Below, piece by piece: positions 46,782 through 55,756 of a DNA stretch of 64,000 nt. The notes below the pieces were generated by a model. That model made no database searches. It was not told the DNA's origin and saw only the letters and a list, made by a program, of their open reading frames with translations. This DNA is from Acinetobacter gyllenbergii CIP 110306 = MTCC 11365. Lineage in GTDB: Bacteria; Pseudomonadota; Gammaproteobacteria; Pseudomonadales; Moraxellaceae. The stretch is taken from assembly GCF_000413855.1 (NCBI RefSeq), contig NZ_ATGG01000012.1, positions 62,001-126,000 of the forward strand, given 5' to 3'. Position 1 is the first letter of the stretch, and each line of letters begins with the position of its first letter. Made by a program: the position numbers and the translations under genes.

Positions 46782-46907
46782 TAAAATTTTGTATGAAATG
46801 GTTAGAAAATGAGGGATTAAATAGAGGGAGAAATATTTAAATTTGTTGATTCTTAGAATCAGGATTCCAAATCCCTTTGAAACCCTGAACGATCAGAAAA
46901 TTTGTCA

Positions 46908-47114
46908 TTATGCTTTTAAATGATCTTCGAATTCTTCGCCAAGCTGCATTGCTAAAGCATTACCAGATAAGTCACAGGTGACTAGACCATATTCTTTTTT
47001 AAAGCTGAATGTAAAACCACGGTTATCTGTCAGATTTTTAACTGAATAGCCTAATTTTTCTAACCAAATACGGAAAGCCAATACGTTTTTTGCTTTAACA
47101 ACTCTGTTTTTCAT
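46908..47114 (-). CDS. Small basic protein of unknown function (68 aa)
   Basis: The 68-residue protein starts at ATG 47114, preceded by AGGAGA at seven bases; the longer start at 47135 lacks one. It is basic in its first 40 residues (KNRVVKAKNVLAFRIWLEKLG) and acidic at the end (LGEEFEDHLKA). No membrane segment or known domain is seen. It probably folds as a small alpha-beta protein. The strong binding site supports expression. Function unknown; it is flanked by the ahcY promoter region and a long AT-rich gap. Confidence 0.6.
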   Translation of the reverse strand: MKNRVVKAKNVLAFRIWLEKLGYSVKNLTDNRGFTFSFKKEYGLVTCDLSGNALAMQLGEEFEDHLKA

Positions 47115-47353
47115 GACAGATCTCCTTGTGAACATGTAAATATTAATAAGGGTCAGTTAAATTTTTTTAAAGGGGGATTGCATAGATTTATTTTTCCACG
47201 TGTAACTAATGTAAATTTAGCGTAATTTTTATAGAGAGAAACTTATCTGATATTTATTTATCATTTTGATTTTTATTGATTATTTAATTTTATTTTTTAA
47301 TTAACTACACTCGATTTTTTTTTAAATTGAGCATGATAAATGTAAAAAATAAT

Positions 47354-47389
47354 TTCATTTTCCACTTTTAACGAAAAATGGAAAATGAA
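47354..47389 (-). terminator. Terminator-like hairpin after gloB
   Basis: A perfect 11-bp stem (TTCATTTTCCA/TGGAAAATGAA) plus an A/T inner part lies 24 bases beyond the gloB stop and is followed on the minus strand by AATTATTTTTT. The surrounding 277-base gap to 47136 is otherwise very AT-rich and empty. Confidence 0.65.
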
Positions 47390-47412
47390 TCGTTTAAATT
47401 TAATGCATTTAT

Positions 47413-48144
47413 TTAGAACTGATCTTTCAAACTACGGATACGTGCAAAATCATCAGCACTTTCGGTACGTAAAAAGGGATTGGTTTCAAGCTCTAATTCA
47501 ATGGTGCTTGGGAGTGTGATTTGATCTGCTGCTCTTAGGGCTTTGACCTGTTCCATCCGCTGTTGTAATGCCACATTGTTAGGTTCAACGGTGAGGGCAA
47601 ATTCTGCATTGGCTAGGGTGTATTCATGCGTACAGTAGACCTTAGTTTGAATGGGTAGGGCTGCCAGTCGATTTAATGAGTGATACATTTGTTCGGCAGT
47701 ACCTTCAAATAGGCGGCCACAGCCCATTGCAAACAAGGTATCACCACTAAACAATGTCTCTATTTTTTCAATAAAATAGGTAATATGACCAAGGGTATGC
47801 CCGGGAGTCGCAATGATTTCAACTTTTAGGTCGTTAAAATGAAAATGATCGTCATTTTGTAAAGGGTTGGAGATCAGTGAAATCTTACTGAGTTCATCGC
47901 GTGGACCATAGACCATAATATTTTGATCGGCGAGTAAGCCTTCAACCCCACCGGTATGGTCTTTGTGCCAGTGCGTCAACCAAATTTGCTTCAGTTGAAG
48001 TTGATGTTGTTGGCAAAAATCAATCACTAAACCCGCTTCAGTTGGGTCGATCGCCACAACGTCCTGTGTATGTGTATCTTCCAATAACCAAATATAGTTT
48101 TTTAAGGCATTTTTTACGTCAATGGCATGAATCTTATAATGCAT
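47413..48144 (-). CDS. gloB: Hydroxyacylglutathione hydrolase (glyoxalase II)
   Basis: GloB hydrolyses S-lactoylglutathione to D-lactate and glutathione, completing methylglyoxal detoxification. The 243-residue metallo-beta-lactamase fold protein has THWHKDHTGG at residues 57-66, GHTLGHITYF, FSGDTLFAMGCGRLFEG, and the C-terminal domain with VYCTHEYTLANAEFA that binds glutathione. It is monocistronic, with a hairpin downstream. Confidence 0.95.
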   Translation of the reverse strand: MHYKIHAIDVKNALKNYIWLLEDTHTQDVVAIDPTEAGLVIDFCQQHQLQLKQIWLTHWHKDHTGGVEGLLADQNIMVYGPRDELSKISLISNPLQNDDHFHFNDLKVEIIATPGHTLGHITYFIEKIETLFSGDTLFAMGCGRLFEGTAEQMYHSLNRLAALPIQTKVYCTHEYTLANAEFALTVEPNNVALQQRMEQVKALRAADQITLPSTIELELETNPFLRTESADDFARIRSLKDQF

Positions 48145-48513
48145 AGCCGAATCCTAAAGCTTTGTTTGATGTGGTTATTGCGAGTTGGGTACTCAGTTGA
48201 GTGCCTATTTCTAGTGTAAATGTAAATGTGCTCCAGTGCAAAATCGATGTTGCTTAGATGGGGAGGTGAATGACTTTTTAGGGCATATTTTGACAGCTAA
48301 GTTCAGGCGATATCTTTATCGTTGACAAGTGCTGTATTTTCAATGAAGATGAGATAAAAGGTTTATAAGTTAATGATTTATATTCATCTTTAGTCGTATA
48401 AAAATACTTAATTAAAGCTAAATTAATAAATGCGAATGATTAGATTAAATAAGCAGTATAAGTGATTTGCGATAGATGGAAGTTGATAAATCAAAATAAC
48501 AAGAGAGGGAATC
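48145..48513. other. 369-base intergenic region between divergent gloB and an unknown gene
   Basis: AT-rich DNA with a small GGTACTCA/TGAGTGCC hairpin near 48190 and a TTGACA box at 48323. No convincing -10 lies 17 bases from it. AAGAGAGGG precedes ATG 48514. I see no gene or repeat. Confidence 0.5.
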
Positions 48514-49500
48514 ATGTCTGAGATGGTCGACCATGAAGTGGTCGTTATTTTTAAAAAATATTTATCCCCGCTCTCTGCCAAACTTACAGAAATGTTGAAT
48601 GAACATTTTAGCCATCAAACAGAGCGACGAGGTTGTGGTTATACCCAAGCGACACGTGTGATTGCTGAATTTGTTTCGCAAACACGCGATCCTATCGGCT
48701 TACAGGATTTTCGAATTTTTGAAGATTACGATACTAAAGCATTGAGGAATATTCTCAATCAAGCTTCCTCCTATGGACTGATGTTGGAGACATGGCGCAA
48801 TCTGGATGTTAATACTGGGGTTCAACAGTGTTTGCAGCGCTTAAACCCAGAAGAGAGCTTTGCACAGAGCTTGCAACAAGAAGTCAATTTTCAAGCCAAA
48901 CTCAGACATATTTATCAAAAGGTCCAACTCGAAGAAAGCAAACTAATTTGCCAGTTGCTGAGTGATATTCTTTTACCACAGGATGCACAAGTGCTGGGCA
49001 TGATTGATTGCCAGTCCTTAGAAGAAAAACCTAAAGTTGGTTCATGTCCGATGGCAGAGAAATTCTTCTTACGTATTGCGCATCATCGTTTATTACGGCA
49101 GGGGGAAATCAATATTTTTGTCGATGCACAGCAGCAACCGATCATGATGGAAAAACTGAATATGGGGGATAATCATTCCTGTATCAGTCTGGTGCCTTTA
49201 ATGATGAATGGGGTGCGCTTACCTGCGGGTAGTTTGTTTTCAGCCAGTTATGACATCGAACAGCTGCCTAAGCATAAAAATAAGCAATATAAGGGCTATG
49301 TAATTCCAATTACAGCAATGAATGGTTTTTGGTTTTTACGCTTAACCACCTTGGCCGTGTCACCTGACAATCGTGCACGTGCCTTTGGCTATCATTTTAA
49401 ACAACAGGTGGATAATGGGCTGTTTCGACCTGATAGCACCGAATTAAGTCAACTTGTGGAGATTGCCCAAGACCAAATTTTTGTAGGACATCCATGCTAA
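48514..49500 (+). CDS. Unknown protein coupled to a deacetylase-like gene
   Basis: I do not recognise this 328-residue soluble protein. It has no signal or membrane segment. An N-terminal helical part of ~150 residues (FKKYLSPLSAKLTEMLNEHF; many Gln and Glu) is followed by a strand-rich C-terminal half. That half has IPITAMNGFWFLRLTTL, a run of Met/Gly near GDNHSCISLVPLMMNG, and a pattern of conserved-looking His and Cys. Its last seven bases overlap the following deacetylase gene, so the two are probably translated together and may act together. AAGAGAGGG gives a strong start. Confidence 0.7.
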   Translation: MSEMVDHEVVVIFKKYLSPLSAKLTEMLNEHFSHQTERRGCGYTQATRVIAEFVSQTRDPIGLQDFRIFEDYDTKALRNILNQASSYGLMLETWRNLDVNTGVQQCLQRLNPEESFAQSLQQEVNFQAKLRHIYQKVQLEESKLICQLLSDILLPQDAQVLGMIDCQSLEEKPKVGSCPMAEKFFLRIAHHRLLRQGEINIFVDAQQQPIMMEKLNMGDNHSCISLVPLMMNGVRLPAGSLFSASYDIEQLPKHKNKQYKGYVIPITAMNGFWFLRLTTLAVSPDNRARAFGYHFKQQVDNGLFRPDSTELSQLVEIAQDQIFVGHPC

Positions 49501-50360
49501 AAGCCTGTTATTCGCCTCGCTATTATGCACAAACGCATACCAATAGTATGGAAAAACTCACTGCTGTCGCTGAGGTATTACGGACTCAGCAGATGGTTGA
49601 ACTGGTTGATCCTGGTAGCATTGATGTTGAACTGTTAAAGAAACTGCACAATCCACAGTATGTTGAAGCTTTTTTATCGGGACAGTCTGCATTTGCGACC
49701 ATACAAGGGTTTAAGCCTTGGAATGAACAGCTTCGCGATGCAATTCTGGCAGTACAGGCGGGGCAATTGGTGGGTGCGGAGATTGCATTTAAAGAGGGTA
49801 TTGCTGCCAATATTGCCCAAGGCTTTCATCATGCCAGTTATGAATCTGGTGCGGCCTATTGCACGTTCAATGGCTTGGCCTTAGTGGCAAAGCAATATCC
49901 AGAAAAACGTATCTTTGTTTTGGATTGTGATCAGCATGGCGGTGATGGGACTGCGATTTTCACCAATCGCATGACTAATTTGCTGAACTTTGGGATTTTT
50001 GGCATTCGTTTCGGTTGTAAGGCTGGTGATCGCAGTCTGACCCGTTATATTCATCCCAAACAAGGCAATTTTGATTTATATCGTGAAGCGATTTTTGAGG
50101 CTTTTCAATATGCCTCCCGTTGGGAGGCGGATCTGATGATTTATCAGGCGGGGATGGACTGCCATCAACATGATAAATATGGCTCTAAATGGTTTACGAC
50201 GGAGTTATTATTCGAACGTGATCGAATTGTCTTTGAGATGGCCAAGAAAATGAAAATTCCAATGCTGTTCGTTTTGGCGGGGGGGTATCAGGCACTGGAT
50301 GATTTAGTGCCATTGCATGTAAATACCTTTAAGGCGGCGAATGAAGTTTACTTTGCATAA
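49494..50360 (+). CDS. Histone-deacetylase superfamily amidohydrolase
   Basis: The 288-residue protein has the arginase/deacetylase fold. Zinc ligands are D146 and H148 in DCDQHGGDGT and D222 in AGMDCHQHD; the catalytic His pair is H112-H113 in QGFHHA, and the active-site Tyr is in LAGGYQ. Bacterial members deacetylate polyamines, acetoin-type substrates or small acyl-amides, so the substrate is open. It overlaps the preceding unknown gene by seven bases, and it converges with a LysE gene six bases away. Confidence 0.9.
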   Translation: MLKACYSPRYYAQTHTNSMEKLTAVAEVLRTQQMVELVDPGSIDVELLKKLHNPQYVEAFLSGQSAFATIQGFKPWNEQLRDAILAVQAGQLVGAEIAFKEGIAANIAQGFHHASYESGAAYCTFNGLALVAKQYPEKRIFVLDCDQHGGDGTAIFTNRMTNLLNFGIFGIRFGCKAGDRSLTRYIHPKQGNFDLYREAIFEAFQYASRWEADLMIYQAGMDCHQHDKYGSKWFTTELLFERDRIVFEMAKKMKIPMLFVLAGGYQALDDLVPLHVNTFKAANEVYFA

Positions 50361-50366
50361 GTTGAT

Positions 50367-50996
50367 TTAGTGTTGGCCCAAAACCAGAAATAGGCCCAAA
50401 GAAATAAAGATTAAACCACCCAATATAGACATAGTTTTTTGGATACTTTGGGATTTATTCATTTTTCTCATGACGAATTCAGCCAGAAAAACGCATACAA
50501 GATCTGCAGAAATAAAAATCGTATTAACGATTAAACCTAAAAGGATGAATTGTAGCCAGACTGGTGATTCTGAAGCGCTATTGATAAATTGAGGTAAAAA
50601 TGCGAGATAAAAAATCGCAGTTTTAGGATTTAATACTTCGACCAAGATACTTTCTTTGAGTGTTTTTCCTGCGATTTCTTCTTGAGCAGTGTTTAGCGTG
50701 TTGGATGTTGGAGTGTCTTTGATGAGTTTAATACCTAACCAGATTAACCAACATGCACCAAGGACTTTAATGACAGTGTATAAAACTGGAAATAAGTGAA
50801 ATAGCGTCGTGAGCCCAACTGCGGCGGCTATGATATGGGCACATCCTCCTATAAAAAGTCCTAAAGTTGCCATGAAACCAGATTTTTGCCCTTTTGCTAA
50901 AGCTTGTGCGGCGGTATATAGCATTGCTGGACCAGGAATATAAGCAAAGATAAATGTAGTAATTAAAAAGGTGGTGAGTATTTCAAGCGATGCCAT
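50367..50996 (-). CDS. LysE/RhtB-family amino acid exporter
   Basis: This 209-residue inner-membrane protein has five to six hydrophobic helices and the LysE-family signature GPAMLYTAAQALAKGQKSGF with the AYIPGPAML start. The central loop and CWLIWLGIKLIKD helix are typical of RhtB-type homoserine/threonine or leucine exporters. The substrate is unknown. It is a single gene facing the deacetylase gene. Nearby methionine transport genes do not by themselves prove a link. Confidence 0.88.
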   Translation of the reverse strand: MASLEILTTFLITTFIFAYIPGPAMLYTAAQALAKGQKSGFMATLGLFIGGCAHIIAAAVGLTTLFHLFPVLYTVIKVLGACWLIWLGIKLIKDTPTSNTLNTAQEEIAGKTLKESILVEVLNPKTAIFYLAFLPQFINSASESPVWLQFILLGLIVNTIFISADLVCVFLAEFVMRKMNKSQSIQKTMSILGGLIFISLGLFLVLGQH

Positions 50997-51077
50997 ATTG
51001 TGCTCTTGCTGGATTTTTTACTATTATTTTAATAGAGCATTATTTTATATCATTTGGTCAGTTTTTGAGAAAAATAA

Positions 51078-51109
51078 AAGGAATATATTGGGTTTTCAAT
51101 ATATTCCTT
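51078..51109 (-). terminator. Intrinsic terminator after metI
   Basis: A perfect 13-bp stem (AAGGAATATATTG and its complement) with a six-base loop starts 21 bases past the metI stop and is followed on the minus strand by TTTTATTTTTC. Confidence 0.9.
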
Positions 51110-51129
51110 AATCAAGTATAGAATGAAAA

Positions 51130-51825
51130 TTAGCGTAATTTAGCTAACCAATCACCAAGCATTTGGACCATTTGGACCAACAGTAATAACACGATGACGG
51201 TTAAAATCACCACACTGGTGTCGAAACGTTGGTAACCATAAGAAATCGCCAAGTCACCAATACCACCAGCACCAACAGCACCTGCCATCGCTGTTGCACC
51301 AATGAGCGAGATCGTACCTGTGGTTAAATTCAGAATCAAAGAGCTACGTGCTTCAGGAATAATAAACTTAAAGATAATTTGCCAAGGTGAAGCACCCATT
51401 GCCTGAGCGGATTCAACAATGCCTTCATTCACTTCAAGTAATGAAGTCTCAATTAAGCGACCTAGATATGGGCCGACATAAATGGTTAAAGGTACAATCG
51501 CTGCCCATGTCCCAATTGATGTTCCAACTAACATTTTGGTCAGTGGAATCACCGCAATCAGTAAGATAATGAAGGGTAGGGAACGCAGTGCATTGACAAT
51601 TGGGTTGAGGAAATAATAAATCGCACGATTTTGTAAGATGCCACCAGTTCGGGTAACCACTAAGGTAATGCCTTGGATTAAGCCCCAAATACAGCCAAAC
51701 AGCAAAGAGAAGAACACCATTTGAAAGGTTTCTTGCAGCGCTGTAACAAACTGGTCAATTGAAAGCGAGCTATGCCAAAACGGAGCAGTGACTTGAGTCA
51801 GCCATTGTACAATTAAATCTCTCAT
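51130..51825 (-). CDS. metI: Methionine ABC transporter permease
   Basis: MetI is the inner-membrane channel of the D/L-methionine importer. The 231-residue protein has about five hydrophobic segments and the cytoplasmic coupling motif EGIVESAQAMGASPWQIIFKFIIPEARSSLI region, which docks MetN. It overlaps metN by four bases (ATGA type), so synthesis is coupled. It ends at a terminator. Confidence 0.96.
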   Translation of the reverse strand: MRDLIVQWLTQVTAPFWHSSLSIDQFVTALQETFQMVFFSLLFGCIWGLIQGITLVVTRTGGILQNRAIYYFLNPIVNALRSLPFIILLIAVIPLTKMLVGTSIGTWAAIVPLTIYVGPYLGRLIETSLLEVNEGIVESAQAMGASPWQIIFKFIIPEARSSLILNLTTGTISLIGATAMAGAVGAGGIGDLAISYGYQRFDTSVVILTVIVLLLLVQMVQMLGDWLAKLR

Positions 51826-52850
51826 TGGCTAACCACTCCAGACTGTTCAACTTTCACACCTTGAAGCTCAAGGAACTTTACCGTTTCTTGGATCATAAGC
51901 GGGTCGCCCAGCAGTTGAATAAACATTTGTCCAATCACCGTACCGTTAATTTCGGTCATGTTGGCAAATAGGATATTTAAACTGATATCAAACTGCTTAA
52001 TCGCGGCCTGAATCACGGTTTCTTGTGCCGATGTACCCAAAAACTGCAGGCTATAAATACTATTATGGTGTTTGTGCTCAAGATTATTCAGAATATTGAT
52101 CGGCAACTGCTGTTGCAATACGGTTTGAATAAAGGTTTTGGTGGTAGGATGTTGTGGTTGACTAAAAATATCTAAAGTCGGACCCGTTTCAATCACATGA
52201 CCAGCTTCCATCACTGCGACATAATCACATACGGATTCAATCACATCCATTTCATGCGTTACCATCACAATGGTGATATTTTGTTCTTTGTTAATCTTTT
52301 TTAATAAAGCCAAAACCGATTTGGTGGTTTGTGGATCAAGTGCTGAGGTGGCTTCATCGCAAAGTAAGATCTTGGGATGATTTGCCAACGCGCGTGCAAT
52401 TCCGACGCGTTGTTTTTGCCCACCAGAAAGTTCATCAGGGTAGGCATCTTTTTTGTGTTTAAGATCAATAAAATCTAAGAGTTCAACCAGACGCTTTTCA
52501 CGTTCAGCTTTGCTATGACCTAATAGCTTAAGTGGCATTTCAATATTTTCAGACACTGTTTTGGTTTGAAGTAAATTGAAGTGCTGAAAGATCATGCCGA
52601 TATTTGCACGTTCTTGACGAAGTGTCCGTGCATCCATTGCGGTAAAGTCTTTTTGATGAATGATCACTTGTCCCTGAGTCGGACGCTCAAGCAAATTAAT
52701 CAAACGGATAAGCGTACTTTTACCTGCACCACTATAGCCGATAATGCCAAAGATACTACCGTCTGGGATCTCTAGATTGATCTGATCCAACGCATTGATC
52801 GTTTGACCTTTCAACTGATAGTGTTTCGAAATGTTTTTAAATTGGATCAT
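51822..52850 (-). CDS. metN: Methionine ABC transporter ATPase
   Basis: MetN drives methionine import. In the 342-residue protein Walker A is GYSGAGKST (38-46), the signature is LSGGQKQR, Walker B is LLCDEATSALDP, and the switch His is in VTHEMDV. The C-terminal NIL domain (about residues 265-342, LGTSAQETVIQAA and beyond) senses cytoplasmic methionine and shuts the transporter down. It follows metQ across a 72-base gap that holds a terminator. Confidence 0.97.
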   Translation of the reverse strand: MIQFKNISKHYQLKGQTINALDQINLEIPDGSIFGIIGYSGAGKSTLIRLINLLERPTQGQVIIHQKDFTAMDARTLRQERANIGMIFQHFNLLQTKTVSENIEMPLKLLGHSKAEREKRLVELLDFIDLKHKKDAYPDELSGGQKQRVGIARALANHPKILLCDEATSALDPQTTKSVLALLKKINKEQNITIVMVTHEMDVIESVCDYVAVMEAGHVIETGPTLDIFSQPQHPTTKTFIQTVLQQQLPINILNNLEHKHHNSIYSLQFLGTSAQETVIQAAIKQFDISLNILFANMTEINGTVIGQMFIQLLGDPLMIQETVKFLELQGVKVEQSGVVSQ

Positions 52851-52877
52851 GTTCGTCAGTACTATGGCAGAAAAGAA

Positions 52878-52906
52878 AAAACAGGCAAAATCACTTTGCC
52901 TGTTTT
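52878..52906 (-). terminator. Intercistronic terminator between metQ and metN
   Basis: A perfect 12-bp stem (AAAACAGGCAAA/TTTGCCTGTTTT) with an ATCAC loop lies just past the metQ stop, followed on the minus strand by TTTTTTCTTTTC. It should make metQ mRNA more abundant than metNI. Confidence 0.88.
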
Positions 52907-52922
52907 ATTTGAGGGTATTATA

Positions 52923-53798
52923 TTACGAATTTGCTTCGGTGAGATAGCTTGTTGGTTTGTTTACGTCAACTTTAGTACCCGCAAAGTGTTCTTGAACATA
53001 TTTCTTCACAGCTTCAGTATGGTAAAGCGCGCCAACTTTTTGCAACACAGGATCATCTTTACGAGATTCAGCAGTTGCCAATACGTTTACGTTTAATTTG
53101 GTGCTTTGATCAACTGGCTCATAGAAAATCGCATCTTTGAGCACGTTTAAACCGCCTTCCATCGCAAGCGTATTACCTAATAAAATCGCATCAACTTCGT
53201 CTTTAACACGAACTGCTGTTGCCATTTGAATCGGCTTGATTACGATTTTCTTGCTGTTTTCGATAATGTCAGCAGGTGTACCTTTCACTGGATCGAAGTC
53301 AGCTTTTAACTTGATCAAGCCAGCACTTTGTAAAAGTAATAATGCACGAGATTCGTTTGCGCCATCATTTGGAATGGCAATGGTTGCACCTTCAGCAAAC
53401 TCTTCAACCTTTTTCACTTTACTTGAGTAGATCCCCATTGGCTCTAAATAAGTCGTTGAAACAGGCGCAATCTTGTCTTTGTTTGCAGCATTAAAGGCAA
53501 CAAGGTAAGCATAAGATTGGAATGCATTTAAATCGACTTCTTTGTTTGCAGCAGCAGTATTCATTGCCACATAATCTGTGAAGTTTTTAATGTCGAGTTT
53601 AAGACCAGCAGCTTTAGTTTCAGGTAAAGTTGCGATATAACGCCAGATGTCAGCGTCTGAACCCGTAGAAGCGATTACAACAGTTTGTAATGCAGCAGCA
53701 TCACCTTTTTGTTCGGTCGATGCGGTATCTGGTTGTTTACTGCATGCGGCAAGTAATAACACCGATACACTTAAAAAAAGACTAATCAGCTTTTTCAT
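52923..53798 (-). CDS. metQ: Methionine-binding lipoprotein
   Basis: MetQ captures methionine outside the inner membrane for MetNI. The 291-residue protein has a lipoprotein signal with lipobox LAAC (Cys19). The NlpA-fold mature chain has NKEVDLNAFQSYAYLVAFN, AIPNDGANESRALLLLQSAGLIKL and a C-terminal LATAESRKDDPVL segment. It is the first gene of metQNI and lies downstream of a 611-base gap. Confidence 0.95.
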   Translation of the reverse strand: MKKLISLFLSVSVLLLAACSKQPDTASTEQKGDAAALQTVVIASTGSDADIWRYIATLPETKAAGLKLDIKNFTDYVAMNTAAANKEVDLNAFQSYAYLVAFNAANKDKIAPVSTTYLEPMGIYSSKVKKVEEFAEGATIAIPNDGANESRALLLLQSAGLIKLKADFDPVKGTPADIIENSKKIVIKPIQMATAVRVKDEVDAILLGNTLAMEGGLNVLKDAIFYEPVDQSTKLNVNVLATAESRKDDPVLQKVGALYHTEAVKKYVQEHFAGTKVDVNKPTSYLTEANS

Positions 53799-54409
53799 GT
53801 ATAAATCCTAATCGGAATAATGTCGAGAAAATCAGCATTTCTCTAGCATTAATGATTGCAATAGGTTTGTATGTTGTAAATTGGCATCGGCCTCAAACAA
53901 TCATGTCAATTATTCTTGAAGTTTGAACTAGAGTCCTTTCCACAACACTAGAAAAATGAATGAATATTCATGTGCCCATTCTGTATCACAGAAATGAAAA
54001 AAATGAATAACACACCCTATTTTCTAATCAAATTTGGATTTAGCTGCAATTTGTTTTGTTAGGTTAAATATTCTAATCATTTGAAAATCATGAAAAAGAA
54101 TATGGAGTTAACATAAAAACAACATCTAAAATTGGGGCAATCATATCAATAATTGAGTATGGGTTATAGAGGGGAGAATTGTACCATTGCGTATAAGAGA
54201 CTGATTATTTGAAGAAAATTATGTGCTAAGTAAATATAAATGGATGATAGTTTTATAAATTTTCTAAAATACTTAAAAAGATGGATCAATTAAATAATAA
54301 ATATATATTTTTCTGAAGTTTATATTTAAATAATGAATATAGAAGTTGATTTTATGCTGTTTCAGGAATAAAAAAGCCTTCCGAAGAAGGCTTTTTGGCT
54401 TGAAGTGGC
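53799..54409. other. 611-base intergenic region upstream of metQ
   Basis: The longest gap in the window is very AT-rich. It contains the palindrome ATGAATATTCAT at 53960-53971, about 160 bases before metQ, and a TTGACA at about 53904-53909 on the minus strand. I cannot assign a riboswitch or gene. The left part presumably carries the metQ promoter, the right part is purD 3' sequence with its terminator. Confidence 0.5.
54371..54396 (-). terminator. Intrinsic terminator after purD
   Basis: A perfect 11-bp stem (AAAAAGCCTTC/GAAGGCTTTTT) with a CGAA loop lies 14 bases past the purD stop. Confidence 0.92.
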
Positions 54410-55696
54410 TTATTCAGCTTTTTCACGTGCAATGGCACGGTAACCGATGTCACTACGGTATTGCATACCTGTAAAGGTGACTTGACCACATACTTCTAAT
54501 GCATTGATTTGTGCTTCAAGTACGGTATCACCCAGTGCTGTTACACACAGTACACGACCACCAGCAGTAATCACATGACCATCTGCGCTCATTGCAGTAC
54601 CTGCATGGAAAATCTTGGTGTCTTCTGGAGATTGACCAAGACCTGAAATCACATCGCCTTTGCGAACCGTTTCAGGATAACCGCCAGCGGCAAGTACGAT
54701 ACCAATTGATTTACGCTCATCCCATTCAGCTTCGCTTGGTAAATGACCTGCAATACCAGCTTCAACTAATTCAACCAAAGACGATTTTAAACGCATCATA
54801 ATCGGTTGGGTTTCTGGGTCACCAAAACGACAGTTGAATTCGATCACACGCGGTTGACCTTGTTCATCAATCATTAAGCCAGCATATAAGAAGCCAGTAT
54901 AAACATGACCATCTGCTGCCATACCATCAACGGTAGGGCGCATCACTTCATTCATGACCCGTTCAAAGACTTCTGCGGTTACGACTGGAGCAGGAGAGTA
55001 AGCCCCCATACCGCCAGTATTGGGACCTTCATCGCCTTCAAAAATACGTTTGTGATCTTGTGAGGTGGCCATCGGCAAGATGTTGTTGCCATCAATCATG
55101 CAAATAAAGCTGGCTTCTTCACCCGCAAGAAACTGCTCAATCACAACACGTGAGCCTGCTTCACCAAACTTATTACCTGCAAGCATATCGTCAATCGCAG
55201 CAAAAGCTTCTTCGTTGGTCATTGCCACGATCACGCCTTTACCTGCAGCTAGGCCATCAGCCTTAATTACGATCGGTGCACCATTTTGTTCAACGTAGGC
55301 TTTAGCCGCATCAACTTCAGTAAATACGTCATAAAAAGCGGTAGGAATGTTATGACGTTTTAAGAAGTGCTTGGCAAATGCCTTTGAGCCTTCAAGCTGT
55401 GCAGCGTACTGGGTTGGTCCCCATATTTTTAAGCCAGCTTCACGTGCTGCATCCACCACACCATTCACTAATGGTGCTTCTGGACCAACAATCACCAAAG
55501 CAACATCATTTGCCTTCGCAAATTCAATAATCGCTGGATTGTTTAAAATATCGAGTTCAACATTGATACATTTGTCTTCAGTTGCAGTGCCTGCATTACC
55601 TGGCGCAACAAATACTTGAGTGACTTTTGCATCTTGTGCGATTTTCCATGCAAGTGCATGTTCACGGCCACCGCTACCCAAAACTAAAATATTCAT
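54410..55696 (-). CDS. purD: Phosphoribosylamine-glycine ligase
   Basis: PurD couples glycine to phosphoribosylamine with ATP, the second step of purine synthesis. The 428-residue ATP-grasp protein begins MNILVLGSGGREHALAW and has VIVGPEAPLVNG, VIKADGLAAGKGVI (lid), GPNTGGMGAYSPAPV and RFGDPETQPIMMRL in order. It follows purH in the same direction with a 179-base gap that holds a repeat, so a shared transcript is possible. Confidence 0.98.
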   Translation of the reverse strand: MNILVLGSGGREHALAWKIAQDAKVTQVFVAPGNAGTATEDKCINVELDILNNPAIIEFAKANDVALVIVGPEAPLVNGVVDAAREAGLKIWGPTQYAAQLEGSKAFAKHFLKRHNIPTAFYDVFTEVDAAKAYVEQNGAPIVIKADGLAAGKGVIVAMTNEEAFAAIDDMLAGNKFGEAGSRVVIEQFLAGEEASFICMIDGNNILPMATSQDHKRIFEGDEGPNTGGMGAYSPAPVVTAEVFERVMNEVMRPTVDGMAADGHVYTGFLYAGLMIDEQGQPRVIEFNCRFGDPETQPIMMRLKSSLVELVEAGIAGHLPSEAEWDERKSIGIVLAAGGYPETVRKGDVISGLGQSPEDTKIFHAGTAMSADGHVITAGGRVLCVTALGDTVLEAQINALEVCGQVTFTGMQYRSDIGYRAIAREKAE

Positions 55697-55756
55697 TATT
55701 AAGTTATTTCCCTTTTTCAGTATCTAAGAATATACCTGTTCAGAATAAAAAAGTCC

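Noticed and set aside
48323..48360. Possible sigma-70 promoter with TTGACA upstream of the unknown gene at 48514
   Set aside because: No acceptable -10 lies 16-18 bases downstream, so I did not list it as a promoter.
55065..55619. Two plus-strand frames of about 80 codons
   Set aside because: Both are complements of purD and contain no protein-like motif.
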